DNA of 64,000 nt from Hydractinia symbiolongicarpus (taxonomy: Eukaryota > Cnidaria > Hydrozoa > Anthoathecata > Hydractiniidae), in NCBI RefSeq assembly GCF_029227915.1, contig NC_079878.1, forward strand, positions 28,733,501 through 28,797,500, read 5' to 3'. Within the stretch, counting starts at the first letter, position 1, and each line of letters begins with the position of its first letter. Both the position numbers and the translations under genes were made by a program. The notes under the pieces are model-generated. The model searched no databases. It was not told where the DNA came from and saw nothing but the letters and a program-made list of their open reading frames with translations. Below are positions 1 to 10,532 of the stretch, piece by piece.

Positions 1-216
1 AATGGTATACCAGACATTAGAAAAAATCGATAAGTCACACAAATAAGGTTATTGCAAAGTTTCCACAACGTACAGATTCTAATGCATCATACCAAATTAG
101 CTATTTAGTCTATTGCATATAGCAACCTTCCCAATGCGCAAACGTGCAGTGCATGATAACAATGCAGTGTTTTCGAATTGAAGAATCGAATATTATTTTA
201 AACGGTAACGTAACAG

Positions 217-246
217 ATGTAAACATTGATTTAACTTTGTTTACAT
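217..246. repeat. Short inverted repeat with GTAAACA/TGTTTAC arms
   Basis: ATGTAAAC at 217-224 and GTTTACAT at 239-246 are perfect 8-bp reverse complements separated by 14 bases. Both arms carry GTAAACA/TGTTTAC, which equals the forkhead-factor core consensus. In AT-rich DNA such a pair can arise by chance, and nothing around it indicates a promoter. Confidence 0.3.
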
Positions 247-1079
247 TAAGGTTTATTATAACCACATCAACCACTTCGTAGCGTTAAAAACAGTAACAAC
301 GAAAAAATACTTTCTACATTTTATATAAACTCTTCTCTATTATATACGCGCTGTATTTTATAAGAATAGTGTTTTTTTTTTCGTTTCGGCCTTCATGTTC
401 TTAGCTTTCCCTGGTGTACTTGCCCATTGTTTTGGAGATAAAAAGGTTCAGTCATACAAATTTTTATATTAAAAGAAACAACCAAGCTTAGACATATTCT
501 TAGGATATTCTGACCCATTGTTTAGAGTATATTCTTACAAAAAACGTTAAATATGTTCAGGCAAAGACAAAACAAATTTAACTTCATATTAAAGGGAAAG
601 TTTAGCTGCAAGCGTGTAAACGGCTTAAAAACGTCGCTTTACATTTTAGATTCTTATAAAAATTGTGTCAAAAGAAAACGCATTTAAGCTCAGACGCAAC
701 AAGGAACTAAAAATTTAAAGGAAAAGCTGAGCTCTGAAAGTTAAAACGGTTAAAAAAAAACCTACACACCTAAACTTATCTCTTTACCAGATAAACTAAA
801 CAACACACCTGCCTTTCTTTGGCTTTCTCAGTTAGATAGCGTCTCTGGATAAAAGACCAATCAGTTTTTTACTTCGATTATTAAACTTCGCTTCATCCCA
901 AAGAAAACAAATTGAAAATGTATAGCTAGCTACAATCAGTTCTCTTTTTGACGTTATATTATCGTACGTTTTTCTTCTTTATAACAAATATTTCTGGCAA
1001 CAACATAAACTTTTTTTATTCTCGCTCGACATCAACAGTCGCTCTACAATGACAACAGTTTTGTTCTTTACTTCTTAGG

Positions 1080-1097
1080 TTCGAATTATCATTCGAA
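1080..1097. repeat. Short hairpin-forming inverted repeat
   Basis: TTCGAAT at 1080-1086 and ATTCGAA at 1091-1097 form a perfect 7-bp stem with a 4-base loop. The left arm is preceded by GG, so it resembles the start of a Pol III B box, but the end of that consensus does not match and no A box is seen upstream. No function is assigned. Confidence 0.3.
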
Positions 1098-1528
1098 TTC
1101 GATAGTTTTTTTAAAAGAAAGCAACTTCGGTCCCAGAACACAAAAAAGATAGAAGAAACAAATAAGCTTTAATCTAACCTCGTGATGAGTAAACCTTGTT
1201 TGAAATAACTTTTTTCAGGATTGCTTTAAAAAAGAGACAACTTTCTTCGCTTCGGTTTTCATTTTTCAGTTAATAAACTTTTTTTACGTGAGAAACGGCG
1301 CGCATATGGTAAACCGGGGGTAAAATTTAATTATTCTATCTTAAACGACCAGCGGGGCTTTTACAACAAAAAAACAAATAAAACCATTTGAAATTAAAAT
1401 TAAAATTAGTTTTAATGAGTAAGGAAAAAGAGTTTTATTTTTAAAAAAAAATAAGAAAAGAGAATTAAATATTTATATAGTAACCCCCTGATTTGCGTTT
1501 TCTTTAACTTGGTAAATTTTAGCGTAAC

Positions 1529-1570
1529 GCCACGTCGTAAGAAAGTGACCTGTGATTTGTGTGACGTGGC
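1529..1570. repeat. Inverted repeat just outside the array edge
   Basis: GCCACGTC at 1529-1536 and GACGTGGC at 1563-1570 are perfect 8-bp reverse complements with a 26-base loop. They lie about 40 bp before the first satellite monomer. This could be a remnant of a mobile-element end or simple chance. No matching target-site duplication was found. Confidence 0.35.
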
Positions 1571-1581
1571 CTCACCGTGCG

Positions 1582-1593
1582 CACACACACACA
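1582..1593. repeat. (CA)6 microsatellite
   Basis: Six uninterrupted CA dinucleotides are visible directly upstream of the array junction, followed by about 18 bp of AT-rich sequence before the first monomer. Confidence 0.8.
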
Positions 1594-1611
1594 AGGCGTA
1601 TTAATATATAG

Positions 1612-4208
1612 ATTTACTGTGGCACCTATCCTGGCCGTTAGCACGCGCTGAAGAAATAGGAACAGTTTCAAAAGCTACATTTCATTGACTTTCTAGCGGT
1701 GTCAATCCGTTTGAGTTACAACGGTTCCGTCACATATTCGTACCAACATGTATTTAGCGATATTTTTCCGCTATTACTAAGTTGTATCGCTGTTAACAGT
1801 GAAACGATTGACTGTGGGACTTAATTAAACTGACTCTGGACTGTGACCTTTTAAATGTGATGAGTGATCCATCTGGACTCCAAGAAATAACATTCTTCTT
1901 AGTTGGGCTTGATTCCCGAAACTCACCGATTACACTGGGCTCTGTGGTAACGCTTCATTTAAAAATTTAAATAAATAAGTCATTTTTTACTGTGGAACCA
2001 ATCCTAGCCGTTATCGCGCGCTGAAAAAATAGTGACAGTTTCGAAAACTACATTTCAGTGACTTTCTAACGGTATCAGTCCGTTTGAGTTACAACGGTTG
2101 CGTCACATATTCGTTCCCACATGTATGCTGGGATATTTTTCTGATATTACTAGGTTTTATCTTTTTTAACAGTGAAACGATTGACTGTGGCACTTAAACG
2201 AACTGATTTTGGACTGTGACCTTATAAATGTGATAAACGAGCCAATTGGACTCCCAGAAACAACATTCCTCTTAACTTGACCTGATTGCTGGAATTCAAC
2301 GATTACAATGGCGCTGTGGTAGCGTTTCATAAAAAAATTTAGATAAATAATTCATATTTACTGTGGGACCAATGCTGGCCATTAGAACGTGCTGAGTAAG
2401 TAGGAACAGTTTCAAAAACTACATTTCAGTGACTTTCTAACGGTATCAGTCCGTTTGAGTTACAACGGTTGCGTCACATATTCGTACTAACATGTATTTA
2501 GGGACATTTTTCTGATATTACTAGGTTGCATCGCTTATAACAGTGAAACGATTGACTGTGGGACTTAATTGAACTAACTTTGGAATGTGACCTGATAATT
2601 GTGATAAATGCGACAATTGGACTCCAAGAAATAACATTCTTCTCAATTTGACATGATTGCCGGAACTCAGCGATTACACTGGGCGCTGTGGTAGCGCTTT
2701 ATTTAAAAATTTAGATAAATAAGTCATTTTTTACTGTGTGACCAATCCTAGTCGTTATCGCGCGCTGAAGAAAGAGAGACAGTTTCAAAAACTACATTTC
2801 AGTGACTTTCTAACGGTATCAGTCCGTTTGAGTTACAACGGTTGCGTCACATATTCGTACTAACATGTATTTAGGGACATTTTTCTTATATTACTAGGTT
2901 GCATTGCTTTTAACAGTGAAACAATTGACTGTGGCACTTAATTGAACTGATTTTGGACTGTGACCTTATTAATGTCACAAATGAGACAATTGGACTCCAA
3001 GAAATAACATTCTTCTTAATTTCACATGATTGCTGGAAATCAGCGATTGCACTGGGCGCAGTGGTAGCGCTTTTTTATCAATTAAGATAAATAAGTAATT
3101 TATTACTGTGGCACCAATCCTAGCCGTTACCTCGCGCTGAAGAAATAGAGACAGTTTAAAAAACTACATTTCATTGACTTTCTAACGGTGTCAATCCGTT
3201 TGAGTTACAACGGTTATGTCACACATTCGCACAAAAATTTATTTAGTGATTTTTTTCCGATATTACTAAGTTGTATCGCTGTTAACAGTGAAACGATTGA
3301 CTGTGGGACTTAAGTAAACTGACTCTGGACTGTGACCTTTTAAATGTGATGAGTGAGCCATCTGGACTCCAAGAAATAACATTCTTCTTAGTTTGGCTTG
3401 ATTCCCAGAACTCAGCGATTACACTGGGCTCTGTGGTAGCGCTTTATTTAAAAATTTAGATAAATAAGTCATTTTTTACTGTGTGACCAATCCTAGTCGT
3501 TATCGCGCGCTGAAGAAATAGAGACAGTTTCAAAAACTACATTTCAGTGACTTTCTAACGGTATCAGTCCTTTTGAGTTACAACGGTTGCGTCACATATT
3601 CGTACTAACATATATTTAGGGACATTTTTCTTGTATTACTAGGTTGGATCGCTTTTAACAGTGAAATAATTGACTGTGGCACTTAGTTGAACTGATTTTG
3701 GACTGTGACCTTATAAATGTCACAAATGAGACAATTGGACTCCCAGAAATAACATTCCTTCTTGCTGGAACTCAGCGATTACACTGGGCTCTGTGGTAGC
3801 GCTTCATTTAAAAATTTAGATAAATTAGTCATTTTTTGCTGTGTGACCAATCCTAGTCGTTATCGCACGCTGAAGAAATAGAGACAGTTTCAAAAACTAA
3901 ATTTCAGTGACTTTCTAACGGTATCAGTCCGTTTGAGTTACAACGGTTGCGTAACATATTCGTACTAACATGTATTTAGGGACATTTTTCTTATATTACT
4001 AGGTTGTATCGCTTTTAACAGTGAAACAATTGACTGTGGCACTTAATTGATCTGATTTTGGACTGTGACCTTATAAATGTCACAAATGAGACAATTGGAC
4101 TCCCAGAAATAACATTCCTTCTAATTTGACATGATTGCTGGAATTCAACGATTACAATGGCGCTGTGGTAGCGCTTCATAAAAAAATTTAGATAAATAAG
4201 TCATATTT
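1612..4208. repeat. Array edge: monomers in irregular order
   Basis: This holds seven monomers beginning at 1616, 1989, 2360, 2733, 3105, 3478 and 3838. They are the same variant types that later make up the five-monomer HOR, but in a different order. The types are c (CCTATCCTGGCC start), e (GGAACC start), a (AATGCTGGCC start), b (GTGTGACC, TAGTCG), d (GTTACCTCG), then b and b. The unit starting at 3478 is 360 bp because about 13 bp is missing near 3755. The edge units are not visibly more decayed than internal ones. Confidence 0.8.
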
Positions 4209-6067
4209 ACTGTGGGACCAATGCTGGCCGTTAGAACGCGCTGAGTAAGTAGGAACAGTTTCAAAAACTACATTTCAGTGACTTTCTAACGGTATCAGTC
4301 CGTTTGAGTTACAACGGTTGCGTCACATATTCGTACTAACATGTATTTAGGGACATTTTTCTGATATTAATAGGTTGCATCGCTTATAACAGTGAAACGA
4401 TTGATTGTGGGACTTAATTGAACTAACTTTGGAATGTGACCTGATACTTGTGATAAATGCGACAATTGGACTCCAAGAAATAACATTCTTCTCAATTTGA
4501 CATGATTGCCGGAACTCAGCGATTACACTGGGTGCTGTGGTAGCGCTTTATTTAAAAATGTAGATAAATAAGTCATTTTTTACTGTGTGACCAATCCTAG
4601 TCGTTATCGCGCGCTGAAGAAATAGAGACAGTTTCAAAAACTACATTTCAGTGACTTTCTAACGGTATCAGTCCGTTTGAGTTAAAACGGTTGCGTCACA
4701 TATTCGTACTAACATGTATTTAGGGACATTTTTCTTATATCACTAGGTTGTATTGCTTTTAACAGTGAAACAATTGACTGTGGCACTTAATTGAACTGAT
4801 TTTGGACTGTGACCTTATAAATGTCACAAAGGAGACAATTGGACTCCCCGAAATAACATTCCTTCTAATTTGACATGATTGCTGGAATTCAACGATTACA
4901 ATGGTCGCTGTGGTAGCGCTTCATTTAAAAATTTATATAAATAAGTCGTATTTACTGTGGCACCTATCCTGGCCGTTAGCACGCGCTGAAGAAATAGGAA
5001 CAGTTTCAAAAGCTACATTTCATTGACTTTCTAGCGGTGTCAATCCGTTTGAGTTACAACGGTTCCGTCACATATTCGTACCAACATGTATTTAGCGATA
5101 TTTTTCCGCTATTACTAGGTTGCATCGCTTTTAACAGTTAAACGATTGACTGTGGGACTTAATTGAACTGATTTTGGACTGTGAACTTATAAATGTGATA
5201 AGTGAGACAATTGGACTTCAAGAAATAACATTCTTCTTAATTTGACATGATTGCTAGAAATCAGCGATTGCACTGGGCGCAGTGGTAGCGCTTTTTTATC
5301 AAATAAGATAAATAAGTCATTTATTACTGTGGGACCAATCCTAGCCGTTACCTCGCGCTGAAGAAATAGAGACAGTTTCAAAAACTACATTTCATTGACT
5401 TTCTAACGGTGTCATTCCGTTTGAGTTACAACGGTTGTGTCACAAGTTCGCACGAAAATTTGTTTAGTGATTTTTTTCCGATATTACTAAGTTGTATCGC
5501 TGTTAACAGTGAAACGATTGACTGTGAGACTTAATTAAACTGACTCTGGACTGTGACCTTTTAAATGTGATGAGTGATCCATCTGGACTCCAAGAAATAA
5601 CATTCTTCTTAGTTGGGCTTGATTCCCGAAACTCACCGATTACACTGGGCTCTGTGGTAACGCTTCATTTAAAAATTTAAATAAATAAGTCATTTTTTAC
5701 TGTGGAACCAATCCTAGCCGTTATCGCGCGCTGAAAAAATAGAGACAGTTTCGAAAACTACACTTCAATGAATTTCTAACGGTATCAGTCCGTTTCAGTT
5801 ACAACGCTTGCATCACATATTCGTTCCCACATGTATGCTGGGATATTTTTCTGATATTGCTAGGTTTTATCGCTTTTGACAGTGAAACGATTGACTGTGG
5901 CACTTAAACGAACTGATTTTGGACTGTGACCTTATAAATGTGATAAACGCGCCAATTGGACTCCCAGAAATAACATTCCTCTTAATTTGACATGTTTGCT
6001 CGAATTCAACGATTACAATGGCGCTGTGGTAGCGCTTCAAAAAAATTTTGAAAAATAAGTCATATTT
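4209..6067. repeat. Five-monomer HOR unit, copy 1 (1,859 bp)
   Basis: Monomers start at 4209 (type a, GCTGGCCGTTAGAACG), 4582 (type b, GTGTGACC), 4954 (type c, CCTATCCTGGCC), 5326 (type d, GTTACCTCG) and 5699 (type e, GGAACC). The same order follows in the next 1,860 bp. The HOR reading rests on matching diagnostic variants at a constant shift of about 1,859 bp, and a minus-strand satellite frame recurs at the same shift (5187 and 7045). Confidence 0.85.
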
Positions 6068-7927
6068 ATTGTGGGACCAATGCTGGCCGTTAGAACGCGC
6101 TGAGTAAGTAGGAACAGTTTCAAAAACTTTATTTCAGTGACTTTCTAACGGTATCAGTCCGTTTGAGTTACAACGGTTGCGTCACATATTCGTACTAACA
6201 TGTATTTAGGGACATTTTTCTGATATTACTAGGTTGCATCGCTTATAACAGTGAAACGATTGACTGTGGGACTTAATTGAACAAACTTTGGAATGTGACC
6301 TGATAATTGTGATAAATGCGACAATTGGACTCCAAGAAATAACATTCTTCTCAATTTTACATGATTGCCGGAACTCAGCGATTACACTGGGCGGTGTGGT
6401 AGCGCTTTACTTAAAAATTTAGATAAATAAGTCATTTTTTACTGTGTGACCAATCCTAGTCGTTATCGCGCGCTGAAAAATTGAGACAGTTTCAAAAACT
6501 ACATTTCAGTGACTTTCTAACGGCATCAGTCCGTTTGAGTTACAACGGTTGCGTCACATATTCGTACTAACATGTATTTAGGGACATTTTTCTTATATTA
6601 CTAGGTTGTATCGCTTTTAACAGTGAAACAATTGACTGTGGCACTTAATTGAACTGATTTTGGACTGTGACCTTATAAATGTCACAAATGAGACAATTGG
6701 ACTCCCCGAAATAACATTCCTTCTAATTTGACATGATTGCTGGAATTCAACGATTACAATGGGCGCTGTGGTAGCGCTTCATTTAAAAATTTATATAAAT
6801 AAGTCGTATTTACTGTGGCACCTATCCTGGCCGTTAGCACGCGCTGAAGAAATAGGAACAGTTTCAAAAGCTACATTTCATTGACTTTCTAGCGGTGTCA
6901 ATCCGTTTGAGTTACAACGGTTCCGTCACATATTCGTACCAACATGTATTTAGCGATATTTTTCCGCTATTACTAGGTTGCATCGCTTTTAACAGTTAAA
7001 CGATTGACTGTGGGACTTAATTGAACTGATTTTGGACTGTGAACTTATAAATGTGATAAGTGAGACAATTGGACTTCAAGAAATAACCTTCTTCTTAATT
7101 TGACATGATTGCTAGAAATCGGCGATTGCACTTGGCGCAGTGGTAGCGCTTTTTTATCAAATAAGATAAATAAGTCATTTATTACTGTGGGACCAATCCT
7201 AGCCGTTACCTCGCGCTGAAGAAATAGAGACAGTTTCAAAAACTACATTTCATTGACTTTCTAACGGTGTCATTCCGTTTGAGTTACAACGGTTGTGTCA
7301 CAAGTTCGCACGAAAATTTGTTTAGTGATTTTTTTCCGATATTACTAAGTTGTATCGCTGTTAACAGTGAAACGATTGACTGTGAGACTTAATTAAACTG
7401 ACTCTGGACTGTGACCTTTTAAATGTGATGAGTGATCCATCTGGACTCCAAGAAATAACATTCTTCTTAGTTGGGCTTGATTCCCGAAACTCACCGATTA
7501 CACTGGGCTCTGTGGTAACGCTTCATTTAAAAATTTAAATAAATAAGTCATTTTTTACTGTGGAACCAATCCTAGCCGTTATCGCGCGCTGAAAAAATTG
7601 AGACAGTTTCGAAAACTACACTTCAATGAATTTCTAACGGTATCAGTCCGTTTGAGTTACAACGCTTGCATCACATATTCGTTCCCACATGTATGCTGGG
7701 ATATTTTTCTGATATTGCTAGGTTTTATCGCTTTTGACAGTGAAACGATTGACTGTGGCACTTAAACGAACTGATTTTGGACTGTGACCTTATAAATGTG
7801 ATAAACGCGCCAATTGGACTCCCAGAAATAACAATCCTCTTAATTTGACATGTTTGCTGGAATTCAACGATTACAATGGCGCTGTGGTAGCGCTTCATAA
7901 AAAAATTTAGATAAATAAGTCATATTT
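6068..7927. repeat. Five-monomer HOR unit, copy 2 (1,860 bp)
   Basis: Monomers start at 6068 (a), 6441 (b), 6812 (c), 7184 (d) and 7557 (e), in the same order as the preceding unit. Small private changes separate the copies, for example AAAAATTGAGAC in place of AAGAAATAGAGAC in type b. The following monomer at 7928 begins as type a but switches to type c sequence halfway, which marks the crossover described for 6922-9153. Confidence 0.85.
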
Positions 7928-9153
7928 ACTGTGGGACCAATGCTGGCCGTTAGAACGCGCTGAGTAAGTAGGAACAGTTTCAAAAACTTTATTTCATTGA
8001 CTTTCTAACGGTATCAGTCCGTTTGAGTTACAACGGTTCCGTCACATATTCGTACCAACATGTATTTAGCGATATTTTTCCGCTATTACTAGGTTGCATC
8101 GCTTTTAACAGTTAAACGATTGACTGTGGGACTTAATTGAACTGATTGTGGACTGTGAACTTATAAATGTGATAAGTGAGACAATTGGACTTCAAGAAAT
8201 AACCTTCTTCTTAATTTGACATGATTGCTAGAAATCGGCGATTGCACTTGGCGCAGTGGTAGCGCTTTTTTATCAAATAAGATAAATAAGTCATTTATTA
8301 CTGTGGGACCAATCCTAGCCGTTACCTCGCGCTGAAGAAATAGAGACAGTTTCAAAAACTACATTTCATTGACTTTCTAACGGTGTCATTCCGTTTGAGT
8401 TACAACGGTTGTGTCACAAGTTCGCACGAAAATTTGTTTAGTGATTTTTTTCCGATATTACTAAGTTGTATCGCTGTTAACAGTGAAACGATTGACTGTG
8501 AGACTTAATTAAACTGACTCTGGACTGTGACCTTTTAAATGTGATGAGTGATCCATCTGGACTCCAAGAAATAACATTCTTCTTAGTTGGGCTTGATTCC
8601 CGAAACTCACCGATTACACTGGGCTCTGTGGTAACGCTTCATTTAAAAATTTAAATAAATAAGTCATTTTTTACTGTGGAACCAATCCTAGCCGTTATCG
8701 CGCGCTGAAAAAATTGAGACAGTTTCGAAAACTACACTTCAATGAATTTCTAACGGTATCAGTCCGTTTGAGTTACAACGCTTGCATCACATATTCGTTC
8801 CCACATGTATGCTGGGATATTTTTCTGATATTGCTAGGTTTTATCGCTTTTGACAGTGAAACGATTGACTGTGGCACTTAAACGAACTGATTTTGGACTG
8901 TGACCTTATAAATGTGATAAACGCGCCAATTGGACTCCCAGAAATAACAATCCTCTTAATTTGACATGTTTGCTGGAATTCAACGATTACAATGGCGCTG
9001 TGGTAGCGCTTCATAAAAAAATTTAGATAAATAAGTCATATTTACTGTGGGACCAATGCTGGCCGTTAGAACGCGCTGAGTAAGTAGGAACAGTTTCAAA
9101 AACTTTATTTCATTGACTTTCTAACGGTATCAGTCCGTTTGAGTTACAACGGT
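6922..9153. repeat. 1,116-bp three-monomer tandem duplication
   Basis: Bases from about 6922 to 8037 are repeated almost unchanged at about 8038-9153, a shift of 1,116 bp (three monomers). Private variants appear in both copies, such as ATAACAATCC near 7830 and 8946, and ACTTTATTTCATTGAC near 7985 and 9101. The junction falls in GAGTTACAACGGTT near 8025-8038, where type a sequence changes to type c. After the second copy the array resumes the order seen from about 6179. This is a textbook unequal-crossover product. Confidence 0.85.
7133..7149 (+). other. tRNA D-arm-like element inside a monomer
   Basis: TGGCGCAGTGGTAGCGC fits tRNA positions 8-25: U8 and G9, a 4-bp GCGC/GCGC D stem, and the loop AGTGGTA with A14, G18, G19 and A21. 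It also fits the Pol III A-box consensus TRGYNNARNNG. It is followed at once by six T, and no B box was found downstream, so it is not a functional tRNA or SINE gene. The same site occurs at 8249-8265. Most other monomers carry the version GCGCTGTGGTAGCGC. This may be a relic of a tRNA-derived element or a chance hairpin. Confidence 0.4.
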
Positions 9154-10159
9154 TGCGTCACATATTCGTACTAACATGTATTTAGGGACATTTTTCTGAT
9201 ATTACTAGGTTGCATCGCTTATAACAGTGAAACGATTGACTGTGGGACTTAATTGAACAAACTTTGGAATGTGACCTGATAATTGTGATAAATGCGACAA
9301 TTGGAATCCAAGAAATAACATTTTTCTCAATTTTACATGATTGCCGGAACTCAGCGATTACACTGGGCGGTGTGGTAGCGCTTTACTTAAAAATTTAGAT
9401 AAATAAGTCATTTTTTACTGTGTGACCAATCCTAGTCGTTATCGCGCGCTGAAAAATTGAGACAGTTTCAAAAACTACATTTCAGTGACTTTCTAACGGC
9501 ATCAGTCCGTTTGAGTTACAACGGTTGCGTCACATATTCGTACTAACATGTATTTAGGGACATTTTTCTTATATTACTAGGTTGTATCGCTTTTAACAGT
9601 GAAACAATTGACTGTGGCACTTAATTGAACTGATTTTGGACTGTGACCTTATAAATGTCACAAATGAGACAATTGGACTCCCCGAAATAACATTCCTTCT
9701 AATTTGACATGATTGCTGGAATTCAACGATTACAATGGGAGCTGTGGTAGCGCTTCATTCAAAAATTTATATAAATAAGTCGTATTTACTGTGGCACCTA
9801 TCCTGGCCGTTAGCACGCGATGAAGAAATAGGAACAGTTTCAAAAGCTACATTTCATTGACTTTCTAGCGGTGTCAATCCGTTTGAGTTAAAACTGTTGC
9901 GTCACATATTCGTACTAACATGTATTTAGGGACAATTTTCTTATATTACTAGGTTGTATTGCTTTTAACAGTGAAACAATTGACTGTGGCACTTAATTGA
10001 ACTGATTTTGGACTGTGACCTTATAAATGTCACAAATAAGACAATTGGACTCCCCGAAATAACATTCCTTCTAATTTGACATGATTGCTGGAATTCAACG
10101 ATTACAATGGGCGCTGTGGTAGCGCTTCATTCAAAAATTTATATAAATTAGTCGTATTT

Positions 10160-10532
10160 ACTGTGGCACCTATCCTGGCCGTTAGCACGCGCTGAAGAAA
10201 TAGGAACAGTTTCAAAAGCTACATTTCATTGACTTTCTAGCGGTGTCAATCCGTTTGAGTTACAACGGTTCCGTCATATATTCGTACCAACATGTATTTA
10301 GCGATATTTTTCCGCTATTACTAAGTTGTATCGCTGTTAACAGTGAAACGATTGACTGTGGGACTTAATTAAACTGACTCTGGACTGTGACCTTTTAAAT
10401 GTGATGAGTGAGCCATCTGGACTCCAAGAAATAACATTCTTCTTAGTTGGGCTTGATTCCCGGAACTCAGCGATTACACTGGGCTCTGTGGTAACGCTTC
10501 ATATAAAAATTTAAATGAACAAGTCATTTTTT
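10160..10532 (+). repeat. Representative satellite monomer (373 bp)
   Basis: This full monomer is given as a reference for the family. In order it holds the anchor ACTGTGG, a GC-rich part with CCGTTAGCACGCGC, the segment AGTTTCAAAAGCTAC, an inverted-arm region ending in GAGTTACAACGGTT, a TA-rich part, a second ACTGTGGGAC, then GGACTGTGACC, the GCTCTGTGGTAACGC hairpin position, and an A/T-rich tail. I counted 15 CpG dinucleotides in it by hand. The first monomer of the array, at 1616, differs at only about seven positions. Confidence 0.85.

Larger units (their letters stand above)
1..1611. other. Non-repetitive AT-rich flank of the satellite array
   Basis: No copy of the 372-bp satellite monomer is visible here on either strand. 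The sequence is AT-rich with many short A and T runs, including a run of ten T at 372-381. I could not support any gene. The longest open frame near the right end of the flank is on the minus strand at 1412-1594 (60 codons). It is low-complexity and rich in Lys, Leu and Phe at its end, with no recognisable domain or splice context. The stretch is best read as intergenic or degraded repeat sequence next to the array. It could contain an unrecognised transposon relic or exon that only a database search would show. Confidence 0.75.

Noticed and set aside
1078-1100. Pol III B box at GGTTCGAATTATC
   Set aside because: The end of the B-box consensus does not match and no A box lies at a suitable distance upstream. 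The site is better explained as a short hairpin.
1412-1594. 60-codon minus-strand open frame in the flank
   Set aside because: It is short, of biased composition and lacks any recognisable domain or gene context. It ends in low-complexity AT-rich sequence.
1-1611. LTR or other transposon end next to the array
   Set aside because: No terminal repeats, target-site duplications, primer-binding site or transposase-like coding sequence could be seen; the short inverted repeats alone are not enough.
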